The notes below the pieces were generated by a model, which saw only the letters and a program-made list of their open reading frames with translations, did not search any database and was not told the origin of the DNA. A stretch of DNA of 64,000 nt from Bacteroidota bacterium (GTDB lineage: Bacteria > Bacteroidota > Bacteroidia > Chitinophagales > Chitinophagaceae): positions 1 to 64,000 of the forward strand of contig VGGU01000006.1 of NCBI GenBank assembly GCA_016868475.1. The letters are read 5' to 3'. A program made the translations under genes and the position numbers. The first letter of the stretch is position 1. Every line of letters starts with the position of its first letter. Positions 10,556 to 19,883 of the stretch are shown here, piece by piece.

Positions 10556-10635
10556 TGTTGACCCATAAGGATTACTTCGCTCCTGCGGAGCTCAGTGATC
10601 GGCTAATGTACTCAAGTTGTTGACCCATAAGGATT
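10556..10635. repeat. 18-bp direct repeat of the tRNA-Gln 3' end (copies 10556-10573 and 10618-10635)
   Basis: TGTTGACCCATAAGGATT occurs twice with a 62-bp period; the second copy is the real tRNA 3' end. Confidence 0.9.
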
Positions 10636-10690
10636 CGAACCTTAACAGACAGAACCAAAATCTGTAGTGCTACCGTTACACCATGGGTCA
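10620..10690 (-). tRNA. tRNA-Gln (TTG)
   Basis: Reverse complement TGACCCATGGTGTAACGG...ACAGA-TTTTGGT-TCTGT...GGTTCGAATCCTTATGGGTCA-A; acceptor stem pairs 7/7, anticodon TTG. Confidence 0.93.
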
Positions 10691-10713
10691 ATCCAAATCC
10701 GTAAACGGGAGTG

Positions 10714-10745
10714 CAAAAATAGGGCAGTTAGACTTTTGCCCCAAA
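10714..10745 (-). promoter_or_regulatory. Bacteroidota-type promoter for tRNA-Gln (TTTG-N20-TATTTTTG on the minus strand)
   Basis: Plus-strand CAAAAATA (10714-10721) and CAAA (10742-10745). Confidence 0.6.
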
Positions 10746-10758
10746 TGGAATTTGAAAA

Positions 10759-12042
10759 TTAAATGGCTTTTACGGTAATCAGGAAGTAATTCTTTTTCCC
10801 TTTTTGAATAAGGATATACCGGTTGTGAAGTAGAAAGGATTCATTTACGATAAAGTCTACAGCCTCTACCTTTTTTCGGTTAACACTTATTCCACCCCCT
10901 TGAGTTGTTTTTCTGGCTTCTCCTTTGCTGGAGAAAATGCCAGTGGTGGCTAATAATGTTACAATATCAACTCCCTCTCTTAGGGTGTTGCGCTCAATTT
11001 CCACTTTTACTATGCCCTGTATTTGTTCCAGGTCAGTTTCGGTTAATGACTCAATTGGGGCTTGCTGATTGGAAAATAATTTTTCAGTGGTTTCAATCGC
11101 TTTGTTCAACTCTTCCTGACCATGTACAAAGCTGGTAATTTCAGCAGCTAATATTCGTTGGAGCGTTCGTGCAGCAGGATTTTGTTCATGCAATTCAGTG
11201 ATCTTTTCAATATCTTCCTGCGTCATGAATGTAAATTGCTTTATCCAACGTGTTGCATCAACGTCACTTGCATTGAGCCAAAATTGATAGAACTGGTAAG
11301 GAGAAGTTTTGGCAGGGTCAAGCCAAATATTCCCAGCCTCCGTTTTCCCAAACTTTCCACCATCTGATTTTGTAATTAACGGATTAGTGAATACAAATGC
11401 TTCACCTCCGCATTTTCTTCGGATTAGTTCTGTGCCGGTAGTCATGTTGCCCCATTGATCACTTCCGCCCATTTGGAGCTTACATTGTTTATGTTGATAC
11501 AGCCAATAGAAATCGTAGGCTTGCATGAGTTGATAAGCAAACTCAGTATAGCTAATTCCCGCGTCGCCTTCGATCCTTTTTTTAACACTATCCTTGGCCA
11601 TCATATAATTGACCGTAATATGCTTTCCTGAATCTCTGAGAAAATCAATAAATGAGATTGACTTGAACCAATCGTAATTGTTTACTAATTCAGCAGCATT
11701 GGGCAGTGAGGGAGAAAAGTTTAAGAACTTGGCAAGTTGTGCTTTTACTCCAATGATATTTCGTTGCAGGGTTTCTTCATTCAATAAATTTCTTTCTTCA
11801 CTTTTTCCGCTGGGATCACCAACCATTCCGGTGGCTCCGCCAATAAGGGCGATGGGCTTATGACCGGCTTTTTGAAAATGAACCAGCAGCAGTATGGGCA
11901 CAAGACTACCAATATGCAAGCTATCCGCTGTAGGATCAAAGCCAATGTAACCGGTTGTCATTTCTTTTTCTAATTGTTCCCGGGTACCTGGCATGATATC
12001 CTGAATCATACCTCTCCAACTCAGTTCGTCCAACAAATTCAT
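10759..12042 (-). CDS. tyrS: Tyrosyl-tRNA synthetase
   Basis: YIGFDPTADSLHIGSLVP, KFGKTEAGNIWLD, C-terminal S4-like domain (GGGISVNRKKVE). Confidence 0.95.
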   Translation of the reverse strand: MNLLDELSWRGMIQDIMPGTREQLEKEMTTGYIGFDPTADSLHIGSLVPILLLVHFQKAGHKPIALIGGATGMVGDPSGKSEERNLLNEETLQRNIIGVKAQLAKFLNFSPSLPNAAELVNNYDWFKSISFIDFLRDSGKHITVNYMMAKDSVKKRIEGDAGISYTEFAYQLMQAYDFYWLYQHKQCKLQMGGSDQWGNMTTGTELIRRKCGGEAFVFTNPLITKSDGGKFGKTEAGNIWLDPAKTSPYQFYQFWLNASDVDATRWIKQFTFMTQEDIEKITELHEQNPAARTLQRILAAEITSFVHGQEELNKAIETTEKLFSNQQAPIESLTETDLEQIQGIVKVEIERNTLREGVDIVTLLATTGIFSSKGEARKTTQGGGISVNRKKVEAVDFIVNESFLLHNRYILIQKGKKNYFLITVKAI

Positions 12043-12190
12043 TAATGATTAGTTTTCGCAAATGTAATATACCCCTTTTACAATATGTCAATTTTTGCTT
12101 CACTAAAGAAAGTGGCTATTTACTCCGCTATACCGTTTAACCTTTACTGCTTTATAAGCGTTACTTTTGCCTCCTGTTTTTAGTTAGTCT

Positions 12191-14050
12191 ATGCCTAAAA
12201 TTGGAATTAACATTGCAACGGGTAGTCTGCAGCAAGCGGAAATGATCGTGGGGATTGATTTGGGAACTACCAACAGCTTGGTTGCACTTGTTCATCCTGA
12301 TACCAAAACACCAATTGTTTTAAAAGACCAAAGTGGACTTGCATTAGTCCCTTCCATTTTACATATTGGAAAACAGGGGAACATTACGGTAGGCGAAGCG
12401 GCCCGTCCATTTTTACAAACTGAACCTGCGCAAACTATCTTTTCAGTCAAGCGGTTGATGGGAAAATCTTATCAGGATCTAGCCAAAAGCCAAGACCTTT
12501 TTACTTATAAATTTAGTGAAGAGAACAGAGAGGGTTTAGTCAAAATCCAGGTTGAGCAACAGTGTTTTTCCCCTATAGAACTTTCTTCTTTTATTCTGAG
12601 CGAATTGAAGAGTAGGGCAGAGCATATGCTTAAAACGCCAATATCAAAGGCGGTAATCACGGTGCCCGCTTATTTTAATGATGCACAGCGCCAGGCTACT
12701 CGAGACGCAGGTAAACTAGCCGGGCTAGACGTTTTACGAATCATTAATGAACCAACAGCTGCGAGCCTTGCCTACGGGCTTGGCGTGTCGGCAGCGGAAA
12801 ACAAAACCATTGCTGTATATGATCTGGGAGGAGGAACATTTGATGTATCAATACTTCAAATTAATAATGGAATTTTTGAAGTGCTCTCTACTCATGGGGA
12901 TTCTTATTTAGGGGGCGACGACATTGATCGGGCCATTGTTGAATTTTGGATACAACAAATTCCGGAAGAACAGCGTCCTCAAAAAGAACATAGCACTGCG
13001 CTACAGGCTTATCGTCTTGCGGCTATTAAGGTCAAGCATCAATTAACAACCGATTCCATTGCTGAAGAGGTCGTGGAAGGAAAAACATTTTCACTTGATC
13101 AAGCACAACTGGAACAAATTGTAATGCCCTTGGTAGAACAAACATTATTTTGTTGTCAGCAGGCATTGATCGATGCAAAGCTAACTGTTCAACAAATTGA
13201 CGAAGTGGTTCTGGTGGGTGGTTCAACTCGAATGCCTGCTGTTAAAAAAAAGGTGGCTGCATTTTTTGAAAAACCTGTTCATGATGCGTTGGATCCAGAT
13301 CAGGTGGTTGCCTTGGGTGCCGCAATTCAAGCTGAAATTTTAGCTGGCAATAACAAAGACTTTTTATTGCTGGATATCACCCCTCTTTCATTGGGTATTG
13401 AAACAATGGGCGGTCTGATGGATGTATTAATTCCGCGCAACGCTAAGATTCCTTCGCGCGTTGCCAGACAATATACCACGCAACAAGATGGGCAAGGAAG
13501 CATGCGAATAACGGTTTACCAGGGAGAGCGGGATATGGTTCAAGATAATAGAAGGCTGGGAGAGTTCAATCTAACCGGAATACCAGGAATGCCTGCTGGG
13601 TTGCCTAAAGTAGAAGTTGCTTTTATGATTAATGCCGACGGAATTCTCACCGTTCGTGCAAAAGAACTTCGTAGTGGCGTTGAACAACAAATTGCTATTA
13701 AACCCCAATATGGCTTAACGGATCAAGAAGTGGAGCGATTATTGTTGGAAAGCATTACACATGCAAAAGATGATGTAAGCAAAAGGGCACTGGTTGAGGC
13801 GCGCACTGAGGGCGAGCAACTAATGAAAACAACGGAGAGGTTCGTTACTAAACATGCTGCGTTATTGTCAAAAGAAGAACTATCTGCAACCGCGGCAGCT
13901 ATGCAAGCCTTGCAGTTAGCGCTGACCATGCAAGATAAAAGTCTGATAAACCAGCAAATGGAGGCCTTGAATGAAATCAGCCGCCCTTATGCAGAAAGGG
14001 TAATGGACCAGGCTGTTTCTGCCGCCCTAAGAGGACAAAAAATTGAGTAG
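12191..14050 (+). CDS. hscA: Hsp70-family chaperone, HscA-like
   Basis: [70 protein letters not shown]; 619 aa with a short C-terminal region as in HscA. Confidence 0.8.
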   Translation: MPKIGINIATGSLQQAEMIVGIDLGTTNSLVALVHPDTKTPIVLKDQSGLALVPSILHIGKQGNITVGEAARPFLQTEPAQTIFSVKRLMGKSYQDLAKSQDLFTYKFSEENREGLVKIQVEQQCFSPIELSSFILSELKSRAEHMLKTPISKAVITVPAYFNDAQRQATRDAGKLAGLDVLRIINEPTAASLAYGLGVSAAENKTIAVYDLGGGTFDVSILQINNGIFEVLSTHGDSYLGGDDIDRAIVEFWIQQIPEEQRPQKEHSTALQAYRLAAIKVKHQLTTDSIAEEVVEGKTFSLDQAQLEQIVMPLVEQTLFCCQQALIDAKLTVQQIDEVVLVGGSTRMPAVKKKVAAFFEKPVHDALDPDQVVALGAAIQAEILAGNNKDFLLLDITPLSLGIETMGGLMDVLIPRNAKIPSRVARQYTTQQDGQGSMRITVYQGERDMVQDNRRLGEFNLTGIPGMPAGLPKVEVAFMINADGILTVRAKELRSGVEQQIAIKPQYGLTDQEVERLLLESITHAKDDVSKRALVEARTEGEQLMKTTERFVTKHAALLSKEELSATAAAMQALQLALTMQDKSLINQQMEALNEISRPYAERVMDQAVSAALRGQKIE

Positions 14051-14073
14051 TTTTTTTTATTTCCAAATTCCCC

Positions 14074-14081
14074 TAACTTTG
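14074..14081 (+). promoter_or_regulatory. -7 promoter element upstream of rpsU (TAACTTTG)
   Basis: Matches TAnnTTTG; predicted TSS about 14085, about 20 nt before the rpsU ATG. Confidence 0.55.
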
Positions 14082-14082
14082 C

Positions 14083-14100
14083 ACCTCCATTAAAGGAGGT
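14083..14100 (+). promoter_or_regulatory. Hairpin sequestering an extended Shine-Dalgarno sequence upstream of rpsU
   Basis: ACCTCC-attaaa-GGAGGT perfect 6-bp stem. AAAGGAGGT (14092-14100) is complementary to the canonical 16S 3' tail, 7 nt before ATG 14108. Confidence 0.7.
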
Positions 14101-14107
14101 ATTATTT

Positions 14108-14305
14108 ATGTTAATTATCGATTCTAAAGATTGCGAAAACATTGACAAGGCGCTGAAGAAGTACAAAAAGAAGTTTGAGAAGTCTAAAACACTTATTCAA
14201 CTCCGTGAACGTCAAAGTTTTACCAAACCTTCCGTTAAGCGTCGTGGGGAAGTGTTAAAAGCAATTTATCGCCAGCAATTGGCTTCTGGTAAGATTGAAG
14301 GTTAA
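14108..14305 (+). CDS. rpsU: 30S ribosomal protein bS21
   Basis: MLIIDSKDCENIDKALKKYKKKFEKSKTLIQLRERQSFTKPSVKRR. Confidence 0.95.
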   Translation: MLIIDSKDCENIDKALKKYKKKFEKSKTLIQLRERQSFTKPSVKRRGEVLKAIYRQQLASGKIEG

Positions 14306-14330
14306 TTTTATTTCCAACTAGAAATACTAA

Positions 14331-14358
14331 CTCGCGGTTCTGCTGCGGGTTTTTTTAT
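14331..14358 (+). terminator. Terminator after rpsU
   Basis: CTCGC...GCGGG stem followed by TTTTTTTATT. Confidence 0.55.
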
Positions 14359-14389
14359 TATTGGCCTCATAAGTTTTGTAGTTTTAATT

Positions 14390-15298
14390 ATGCAAAAGGG
14401 GGAAGCCATTGAGGTGTTGATTAATCAGTTTATCGACCATATAAAGTTTGAACGAAGGCTTTCTGCACATACACAAATAGCTTATCGCAAGGATCTGTTT
14501 GATTGGTCACAGTTTTTAGCCCAGGAAATGAATGTGGATCAGCTCTCACAAGTTAGTCCCTCTTTTATAAGGAGCTGGTTGGCATCACTACGTGAAGCGG
14601 GAGTCACTCCAAGAAGTATTATTAGGAAGATCTCGGCGCTAAAGTCTTTTTATAAACTACTGATTCGAAACGGGGTGCTGGCCATAAGCCCCATGTCTCA
14701 AATTACACCCCCAAAAATGGGGAAATCTCTTCCCGTTTTTATTAAGGAAGATGAAGCGGTGGCGCTTGGAGAATTGATAGCTGTGTCCAGTGAAGATTGG
14801 AAGGGAATGAACACACGCCTGTTGGTTACTTTATTTTATTACACGGGAATGCGCTTGAACGAACTTATAAATTTAAAAGATCAACAAGTGGAACTGGACC
14901 GGGGGCAACTAAAAGTGCTAGGTAAGGGGAATAAAGAACGCATACTTCCTCTTCATGCATCAATAATTGAGGTAATTAAAGATTATATAGTAAAGAGGGA
15001 TGAATTATTTCCGGAGAAAGACGCTTATTTATTACTTACCGAAAAGGGCAAAAGAATGTATCCTCGTTATGCCTGGCAATTAGTCAACCAAGTATTAACT
15101 GCTGCAACCACAGTTCAAAAGAAAAGCCCACACGTGCTTAGGCACAGTTTTGCAACACACTTGCTTAATAATGGGGCCGATCTGAACGCTGTTAAAGAAC
15201 TGTTGGGCCATAGCAGTTTGGCTGCCACCCAGGTATACACTCACAATACAATTGAAAAGCTGAAGGAGGTCCACAAAAAGGCTCATCCCCGCCGTTAA
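14390..15298 (+). CDS. xerC: Tyrosine recombinase, XerC/XerD family
   Basis: SAHTQIAYRKDL, TGMRLNELINLK, GKGNKERILPL, SPHVLRHSFATHLLNNGADLNAVKELLGHSSLAATQVYTH. Confidence 0.88.
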   Translation: MQKGEAIEVLINQFIDHIKFERRLSAHTQIAYRKDLFDWSQFLAQEMNVDQLSQVSPSFIRSWLASLREAGVTPRSIIRKISALKSFYKLLIRNGVLAISPMSQITPPKMGKSLPVFIKEDEAVALGELIAVSSEDWKGMNTRLLVTLFYYTGMRLNELINLKDQQVELDRGQLKVLGKGNKERILPLHASIIEVIKDYIVKRDELFPEKDAYLLLTEKGKRMYPRYAWQLVNQVLTAATTVQKKSPHVLRHSFATHLLNNGADLNAVKELLGHSSLAATQVYTHNTIEKLKEVHKKAHPRR

Positions 15299-15376
15299 TG
15301 GCCTGTTAATATAGGTGCTGTTTTTTGCAATTGTTTGAAAAAAAATGTAAATTAATAGTAACTAAATTTTTCAGCC

Positions 15377-15682
15377 ATGAACACAAAAATCCAAACCGTA
15401 CATTTTGTACCTGCCACTAATTTGATTGAGTTAGTGAAAAGAAAAATAGAGAAATTATCCAATTTTGAAAGTCGTATCACGGATGTTTGTGTTTTTCTCA
15501 AGCTGGATAATATTGCTCACCATATCAAAGACAAAGTAGTGGAAGTCCGGGTGCATATACCCCGGTATGATTTTTTTGTAAAAACTACCAGCAAAAACTT
15601 TGAACATTCTGTGGAGGATGCTTTTGCTTCCATAACCAACCATATGAAGCGGAAAAAAGATCGAGAATTGGCCACTAATTAG
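15377..15682 (+). CDS. hpf: Ribosome hibernation promoting factor / RaiA family
   Basis: 101 aa, KIEKLSNFESRITDVCVFLKLDN...VEVRVHIP...DAFASITNHMKRKKDR. Confidence 0.82.
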   Translation: MNTKIQTVHFVPATNLIELVKRKIEKLSNFESRITDVCVFLKLDNIAHHIKDKVVEVRVHIPRYDFFVKTTSKNFEHSVEDAFASITNHMKRKKDRELATN

Positions 15683-15764
15683 GCTTATGGGTCTTATTGA
15701 TTTTTTTATGCCGGAAACGTGTAAAAAATCGACTTAAAATTTTTCCAGTTTCCAAATTCCCTTA

Positions 15765-15772
15765 CCTTTGCC
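15765..15772 (+). promoter_or_regulatory. -7 element upstream of the tRNA-tuf operon (TACCTTTG)
   Basis: Matches TAnnTTTG; about 95-nt predicted leader before tRNA-Thr. Confidence 0.5.
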
Positions 15773-15873
15773 TTCCCAAATTTTTGGGGTAGCTCTTTAT
15801 TGCCCGAATCAGGTGAATTTGATCTCGTGCGATTTGGTTTGGCCAATTCACCAGCAATTGGCAAAGAAAACAG

Positions 15874-15946
15874 GCCACCTTAGCTCAGCTGGTAGAGCAA
15901 CTGATTTGTAATCAGTAGGTCGCCAGTTCGATTCTGGCAGGTGGCT
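15874..15946 (+). tRNA. tRNA-Thr (TGT)
   Basis: GCCACCT...AGGTGGC acceptor; ACTGA-TTTGTAA-TCAGT anticodon arm. Confidence 0.95.
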
Positions 15947-15952
15947 CAGGGC

Positions 15953-16035
15953 GGGCAAGTAGCCAAGTGGCCAACGGCAACAGACTGTAAATCTGTCCTC
16001 TTCGGAGTTCGGTGGTTCGAATCCATCCTTGCCCA
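15953..16035 (+). tRNA. tRNA-Tyr (GTA)
   Basis: GGGCAAG...CTTGCCC acceptor; CAGA-CTGTAAA-TCTG; long variable arm. Confidence 0.95.
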
Positions 16036-16114
16036 CAACAATTTCAACGTTACAAGAACAACGAAATTGTTAAGATAAAATTGAAATCACGACGGTTCCG
16101 AAAGGGGTCCAAAA

Positions 16115-16187
16115 GCGGGAGTAGCTCATTTGGTAGAGCGGTAGCCTTCCAAGCTTCAGGTGGCCGGTTCGAGCCCGGTCTCCCGCT
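16115..16187 (+). tRNA. tRNA-Gly (TCC)
   Basis: GCGGGAG...TCCCGC acceptor; CTTCCAA anticodon loop. Confidence 0.94.
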
Positions 16188-16228
16188 CAAGTTGAGAATA
16201 GTCGGAAGTAGGCTCTCGGGCTATATCA

Positions 16229-16300
<72 letters not shown>

Positions 16301-16359
16301 CAAGAAGTAATAAGAATTTTTAAATATAAATTGTCAACACAACCTAAAAACCGATAAAA

Positions 16360-17547
16360 ATGTCAAAAGAGACCTTTAAGCGGGACAAACCCCACATTAA
16401 CGTAGGAACCATTGGGCACATCGACCATGGTAAAACTACCCTGACTGCTGCCATCACTACAATTTTGGCTGCAAGAGGTATGGCGCAGGCCAAGAAGTAC
16501 GATGAAATCGATGCCGCTCCTGAAGAGAAGGAGCGTGGTATTACCATTAACACAGCTCACGTTGAGTATCAAACTAAGAACCGTCACTATGCACACGTGG
16601 ATTGCCCTGGTCACGCTGACTATGTAAAAAATATGATTACAGGTGCCGCCCAAATGGACGGTGCAATTCTTGTTGTGGCTGCTACGGATGGTCCAATGCC
16701 ACAAACTAAAGAGCACATCCTTCTTGCTCGTCAGGTAGGTGTACCTAAGATCGTTGTGTTCATGAACAAGGTTGACCTTGTAGATGATCCAGAATTGCTT
16801 GATTTGGTTGAAATGGAAATTCGCGACCTATTGACTTTCTACGGTTTTGATGGCGCTAACACTCCTATCATCAAAGGTTCTGCTATCAAAGCCCTTGAGG
16901 GTGATGCTGATGCAGTGAAGCAAGTAGATGAGTTAATGGCTGCGGTGGATACTTATATTCCACTTCCTCCACGTCCAGTTGACCAACCGTTTCTGATGTC
17001 TGTAGAGGATGTATTCTCTATCACAGGCCGTGGTACAGTTGCTACAGGTCGTATCGAGCGTGGTCGTGTTAAAGTGGGTGAATCAGTTGAAATCGTAGGA
17101 TTGATTGCTGAGCCACTTACTTCAACTGTAACTGGTGTTGAAATGTTCCGCAAGATCCTAGACGAAGGTGAAGCTGGAGACAACGCCGGATTGTTGCTAC
17201 GTGGTATTGAAAAAACACAGATTCGTCGCGGTCAGGTTATCGTGAAGCCTGGATCTATTACTCCGCATACAGAATTTAAAGCTGAGGTTTACGTATTGAG
17301 CAAAGAAGAAGGTGGACGTCACACTCCATTTTTCCAAAAATATCGCCCTCAGTTCTATTTCCGTACTACAGACGTAACTGGTGAGGTAGAATTGCCTGCT
17401 GGAACTGAAATGGTAATGCCTGGTGATAACACCAACCTTACTGTTAAGTTAATTCAGCCTATTGCGATGGAAAAAGGTCTTAAGTTCGCTATCCGTGAGG
17501 GTGGTCGTACTGTAGGTGCCGGACAGGTTACCGAGATCCTGAAGTAA
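16360..17547 (+). CDS. tuf: Elongation factor Tu
   Basis: [57 protein letters not shown]. Confidence 0.99.
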   Translation: MSKETFKRDKPHINVGTIGHIDHGKTTLTAAITTILAARGMAQAKKYDEIDAAPEEKERGITINTAHVEYQTKNRHYAHVDCPGHADYVKNMITGAAQMDGAILVVAATDGPMPQTKEHILLARQVGVPKIVVFMNKVDLVDDPELLDLVEMEIRDLLTFYGFDGANTPIIKGSAIKALEGDADAVKQVDELMAAVDTYIPLPPRPVDQPFLMSVEDVFSITGRGTVATGRIERGRVKVGESVEIVGLIAEPLTSTVTGVEMFRKILDEGEAGDNAGLLLRGIEKTQIRRGQVIVKPGSITPHTEFKAEVYVLSKEEGGRHTPFFQKYRPQFYFRTTDVTGEVELPAGTEMVMPGDNTNLTVKLIQPIAMEKGLKFAIREGGRTVGAGQVTEILK

Positions 17548-17567
17548 TCGCTTATATTTGTATTCTC

Positions 17568-17613
17568 AAAAGTCATTGGTTGTCAGGATATTTCCGAACA
17601 ACCGGTGACTTTT
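17568..17613. repeat. Long inverted repeat between tuf and tRNA-Trp
   Basis: AAAAGTCATTGGTTGT / ACAACCGGTGACTTTT: 14 Watson-Crick plus 2 central G-U pairs, 14-nt loop. Confidence 0.75.
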
Positions 17614-17620
17614 GATTCTT

Positions 17621-17691
17621 ACGGGCATAGTTCAATGGCAGAATAGCGGTCTCCAAAACCGTTGATGGGAGTTCGAGTCTCTCTGCCCGTG
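17621..17691 (+). tRNA. tRNA-Trp (CCA)
   Basis: ACGGGCA...TGCCCGT acceptor; CGGT-CTCCAAA-ACCG anticodon arm. Confidence 0.93.
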
Positions 17692-17704
17692 CAAAACAAA
17701 TTGT

Positions 17705-17899
17705 ATGAACAAGATTACCGCTTACGTAAAAGATAGTTTTCGCGAACTAAGCGAAAAAGTAACCTGGCCCACTTGGATGCAGTTGCAGCAATCCACAATG
17801 ATTGTATTGGTAGCTACGCTGGTAATTACCGTCATTGTATTAATAATGGATTTTGCAACAGGTAATGGGTTGCGTTTCATCTACAAACAATTATTCTAA
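17705..17899 (+). CDS. secE: Preprotein translocase subunit SecE
   Basis: 64 aa, ELSEKVTWPTWMQLQQSTMIVLVATLVITVIV; located between tuf and nusG. Confidence 0.93.
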   Translation: MNKITAYVKDSFRELSEKVTWPTWMQLQQSTMIVLVATLVITVIVLIMDFATGNGLRFIYKQLF

Positions 17900-18480
17900 T
17901 GGAAGCTGTTACAAATACAACTACTATTCCGCAGGTAGAAACCAAATGGTATGTGCTGCGCGTGATCAGTGGGAAGGAAAAAAAAGTAAAGGAGTACCTC
18001 GATAAAGAGATTAGCCGAGGGGGCTGGAGTGAGCTTGTAAAACAAGTATTTCTCCCAGTTGAAAAAGTTTATAAAGTTGCCGCCGGTAAAAAAGTAATGC
18101 GGGAAAGAAACTACTACCCCGGTTATGTGATGATTGAAATATTGGAAGGAAAATTGAATGATGACCTTAGGGATGTCATTAAAAATACTACCAACGTTAT
18201 TCATTTCTTGGGCAAGGATAACCCCATAGCCTTACGCAAAGCCGAGGTTAATAAGATGCTGGGCAAAATGGATGAAATGAGCGAAGCAGGTGGAATCAGC
18301 ATGATGGAACCCTATATCATTGGAGAGACCATTAAGATCATAGAAGGTCCATTCAATGATTTCAATGGCACCATAGAAGAGGTTAATGATGAAAAGAAGA
18401 AATTGAAAGTAACCGTTAAGATATTTGGTCGTGCAACTCCTGTAGAACTAAGCTACATGCAAGTGGAGAAACTTAGCTAA
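17899..18480 (+). CDS. nusG: Transcription termination/antitermination protein NusG
   Basis: KWYVLRVISGKEKKVKEYL, PGYVMIEI, GPFNDFNGTIEEVN; overlaps the secE stop by one base. Confidence 0.95.
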   Translation: MEAVTNTTTIPQVETKWYVLRVISGKEKKVKEYLDKEISRGGWSELVKQVFLPVEKVYKVAAGKKVMRERNYYPGYVMIEILEGKLNDDLRDVIKNTTNVIHFLGKDNPIALRKAEVNKMLGKMDEMSEAGGISMMEPYIIGETIKIIEGPFNDFNGTIEEVNDEKKKLKVTVKIFGRATPVELSYMQVEKLS

Positions 18481-18498
18481 CCTTTATGCAGCTTTTCG

Positions 18499-18528
18499 TA
18501 AAGCCTCCCATGGGGAGGCTTTTTTTTG
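18499..18528 (+). terminator. Intrinsic terminator after nusG
   Basis: AAGCCTCCC-atg-GGGAGGCTT followed by a T-tract. Confidence 0.85.
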
Positions 18529-18598
18529 CCTGAAATTCAATAGGATAGAGGGCTTAAAAAAAAACAAGGAATTGTATGGTAAATCGCCTAACTCCGCC

Positions 18599-18606
18599 TA
18601 ACTTTG
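18599..18606 (+). promoter_or_regulatory. -7 element upstream of rplK (TAACTTTG)
   Basis: Matches TAnnTTTG after the nusG terminator; predicted leader about 18610-18681. Confidence 0.55.
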
Positions 18607-18681
18607 CCGCCCCAATTAGTTCTTTCTACGAGGAATTTGGGAGTGCCGTAAAGGCACGCTTGAACCAATAAATTGTAAGAC

Positions 18682-19125
18682 ATGGCAAAAGAAGTATCCG
18701 GCTTTGTAAAGCTACAGTGCAAGGGTGGCCAAGCCAACCCCGCACCTCCCATCGGACCTGCATTAGGTTCTAAGGGAATCAACATTATGGAGTTCTGTAA
18801 GCAGTTCAATGCTAGAACACAGGACAAACAAGGGAAAATACTCCCCGTTCTTATCACTGTTTATTCCGACAAAAGTTTTGACTTTGTAATCAAAACTCCT
18901 CCGGCTGCAGTACAGTTAATGGAAGCTGCTAAAATTCAAAAAGGTTCAAAGGAAAGCAACCGTTCAAAGGTTGGAAAAGTTACCTGGGACCAGATTAAGG
19001 TAATAGCAGAGGACAAGATGCCTGACTTAAACTGTTTCACTGTGGAAAGCGCTATGAAAATGGTAGCTGGTACAGCACGCAGTATGGGTTTGAATGTGTC
19101 AGGAAAAGCCCCTTGGGAAAATTAA
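18682..19125 (+). CDS. rplK: 50S ribosomal protein uL11
   Basis: [39 protein letters not shown]. Confidence 0.98.
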   Translation: MAKEVSGFVKLQCKGGQANPAPPIGPALGSKGINIMEFCKQFNARTQDKQGKILPVLITVYSDKSFDFVIKTPPAAVQLMEAAKIQKGSKESNRSKVGKVTWDQIKVIAEDKMPDLNCFTVESAMKMVAGTARSMGLNVSGKAPWEN

Positions 19126-19148
19126 TTGTCAATCTAAAGAACTGAATC

Positions 19149-19844
19149 ATGGCATTTGTAAGTAAAAAAAGAAAAGTGGCTGACACTAAGTTGGACGCCA
19201 ATAAATCATACTCCCTAAAGGAGGCCTCTTCATTGGTAAAACAAATCACTACTTGTAAGTTCGACGCTTCTGTCGATTTGCACATACGGTTGGGGGTAGA
19301 TCCTAAGAAAGCCGATCAGGCTATTCGTGGAACCGTTACACTTCCGCATGGAACGGGTAAGACCAAGCGTGTATTAGTGTTGTGCACACCTGATAAGGAA
19401 GCTGCTGCTAAAGAAGCTGGCGCTGACTATGTTGGGCTGGAAGAATTTGTAACAAAAATTGAAGGCGGATGGGTGGATGTTGATGTAATTATCGCTACGC
19501 CCAGTGTAATGCCTAAAATTGGTAAGCTTGGTAAAGTTTTGGGTCCACGCAACCTGATGCCAAATCCTAAAACTGGCACGGTTACCAATGATGTGGCTGG
19601 AGCAATCAATGATGTTAAAGGCGGTAAAATTGCATTCAAAGTAGATAAAGTAGGAATTGTACATGCTTCCATTGGACGTGTGAGTTTTGCTCCTGAGAAA
19701 ATTGCAGAGAACAGCCAAGAGCTGCTCAATGCCATAATCAAAGCCAAGCCATCTTCTGCAAAGGGAACCTACTTAAAAGGTATCAGCATGGCCTCAACAA
19801 TGAGTCCGGGTATCGCTATCGACACGAAAGCATTTATCAACTGA
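19149..19844 (+). CDS. rplA: 50S ribosomal protein uL1
   Basis: [37 protein letters not shown]. Confidence 0.98.
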   Translation: MAFVSKKRKVADTKLDANKSYSLKEASSLVKQITTCKFDASVDLHIRLGVDPKKADQAIRGTVTLPHGTGKTKRVLVLCTPDKEAAAKEAGADYVGLEEFVTKIEGGWVDVDVIIATPSVMPKIGKLGKVLGPRNLMPNPKTGTVTNDVAGAINDVKGGKIAFKVDKVGIVHASIGRVSFAPEKIAENSQELLNAIIKAKPSSAKGTYLKGISMASTMSPGIAIDTKAFIN

Positions 19845-19883
19845 TTCTCTCAAACCTAATTACCACAGTCTAATTTCAATACA

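Noticed and set aside
14390-15298. Tyrosine recombinase as a mobile-element integrase
   Set aside because: Embedded in a stable rpsU-xer-hpf-tRNA-tuf housekeeping context with no element genes nearby; best read as a chromosomal XerC/D.
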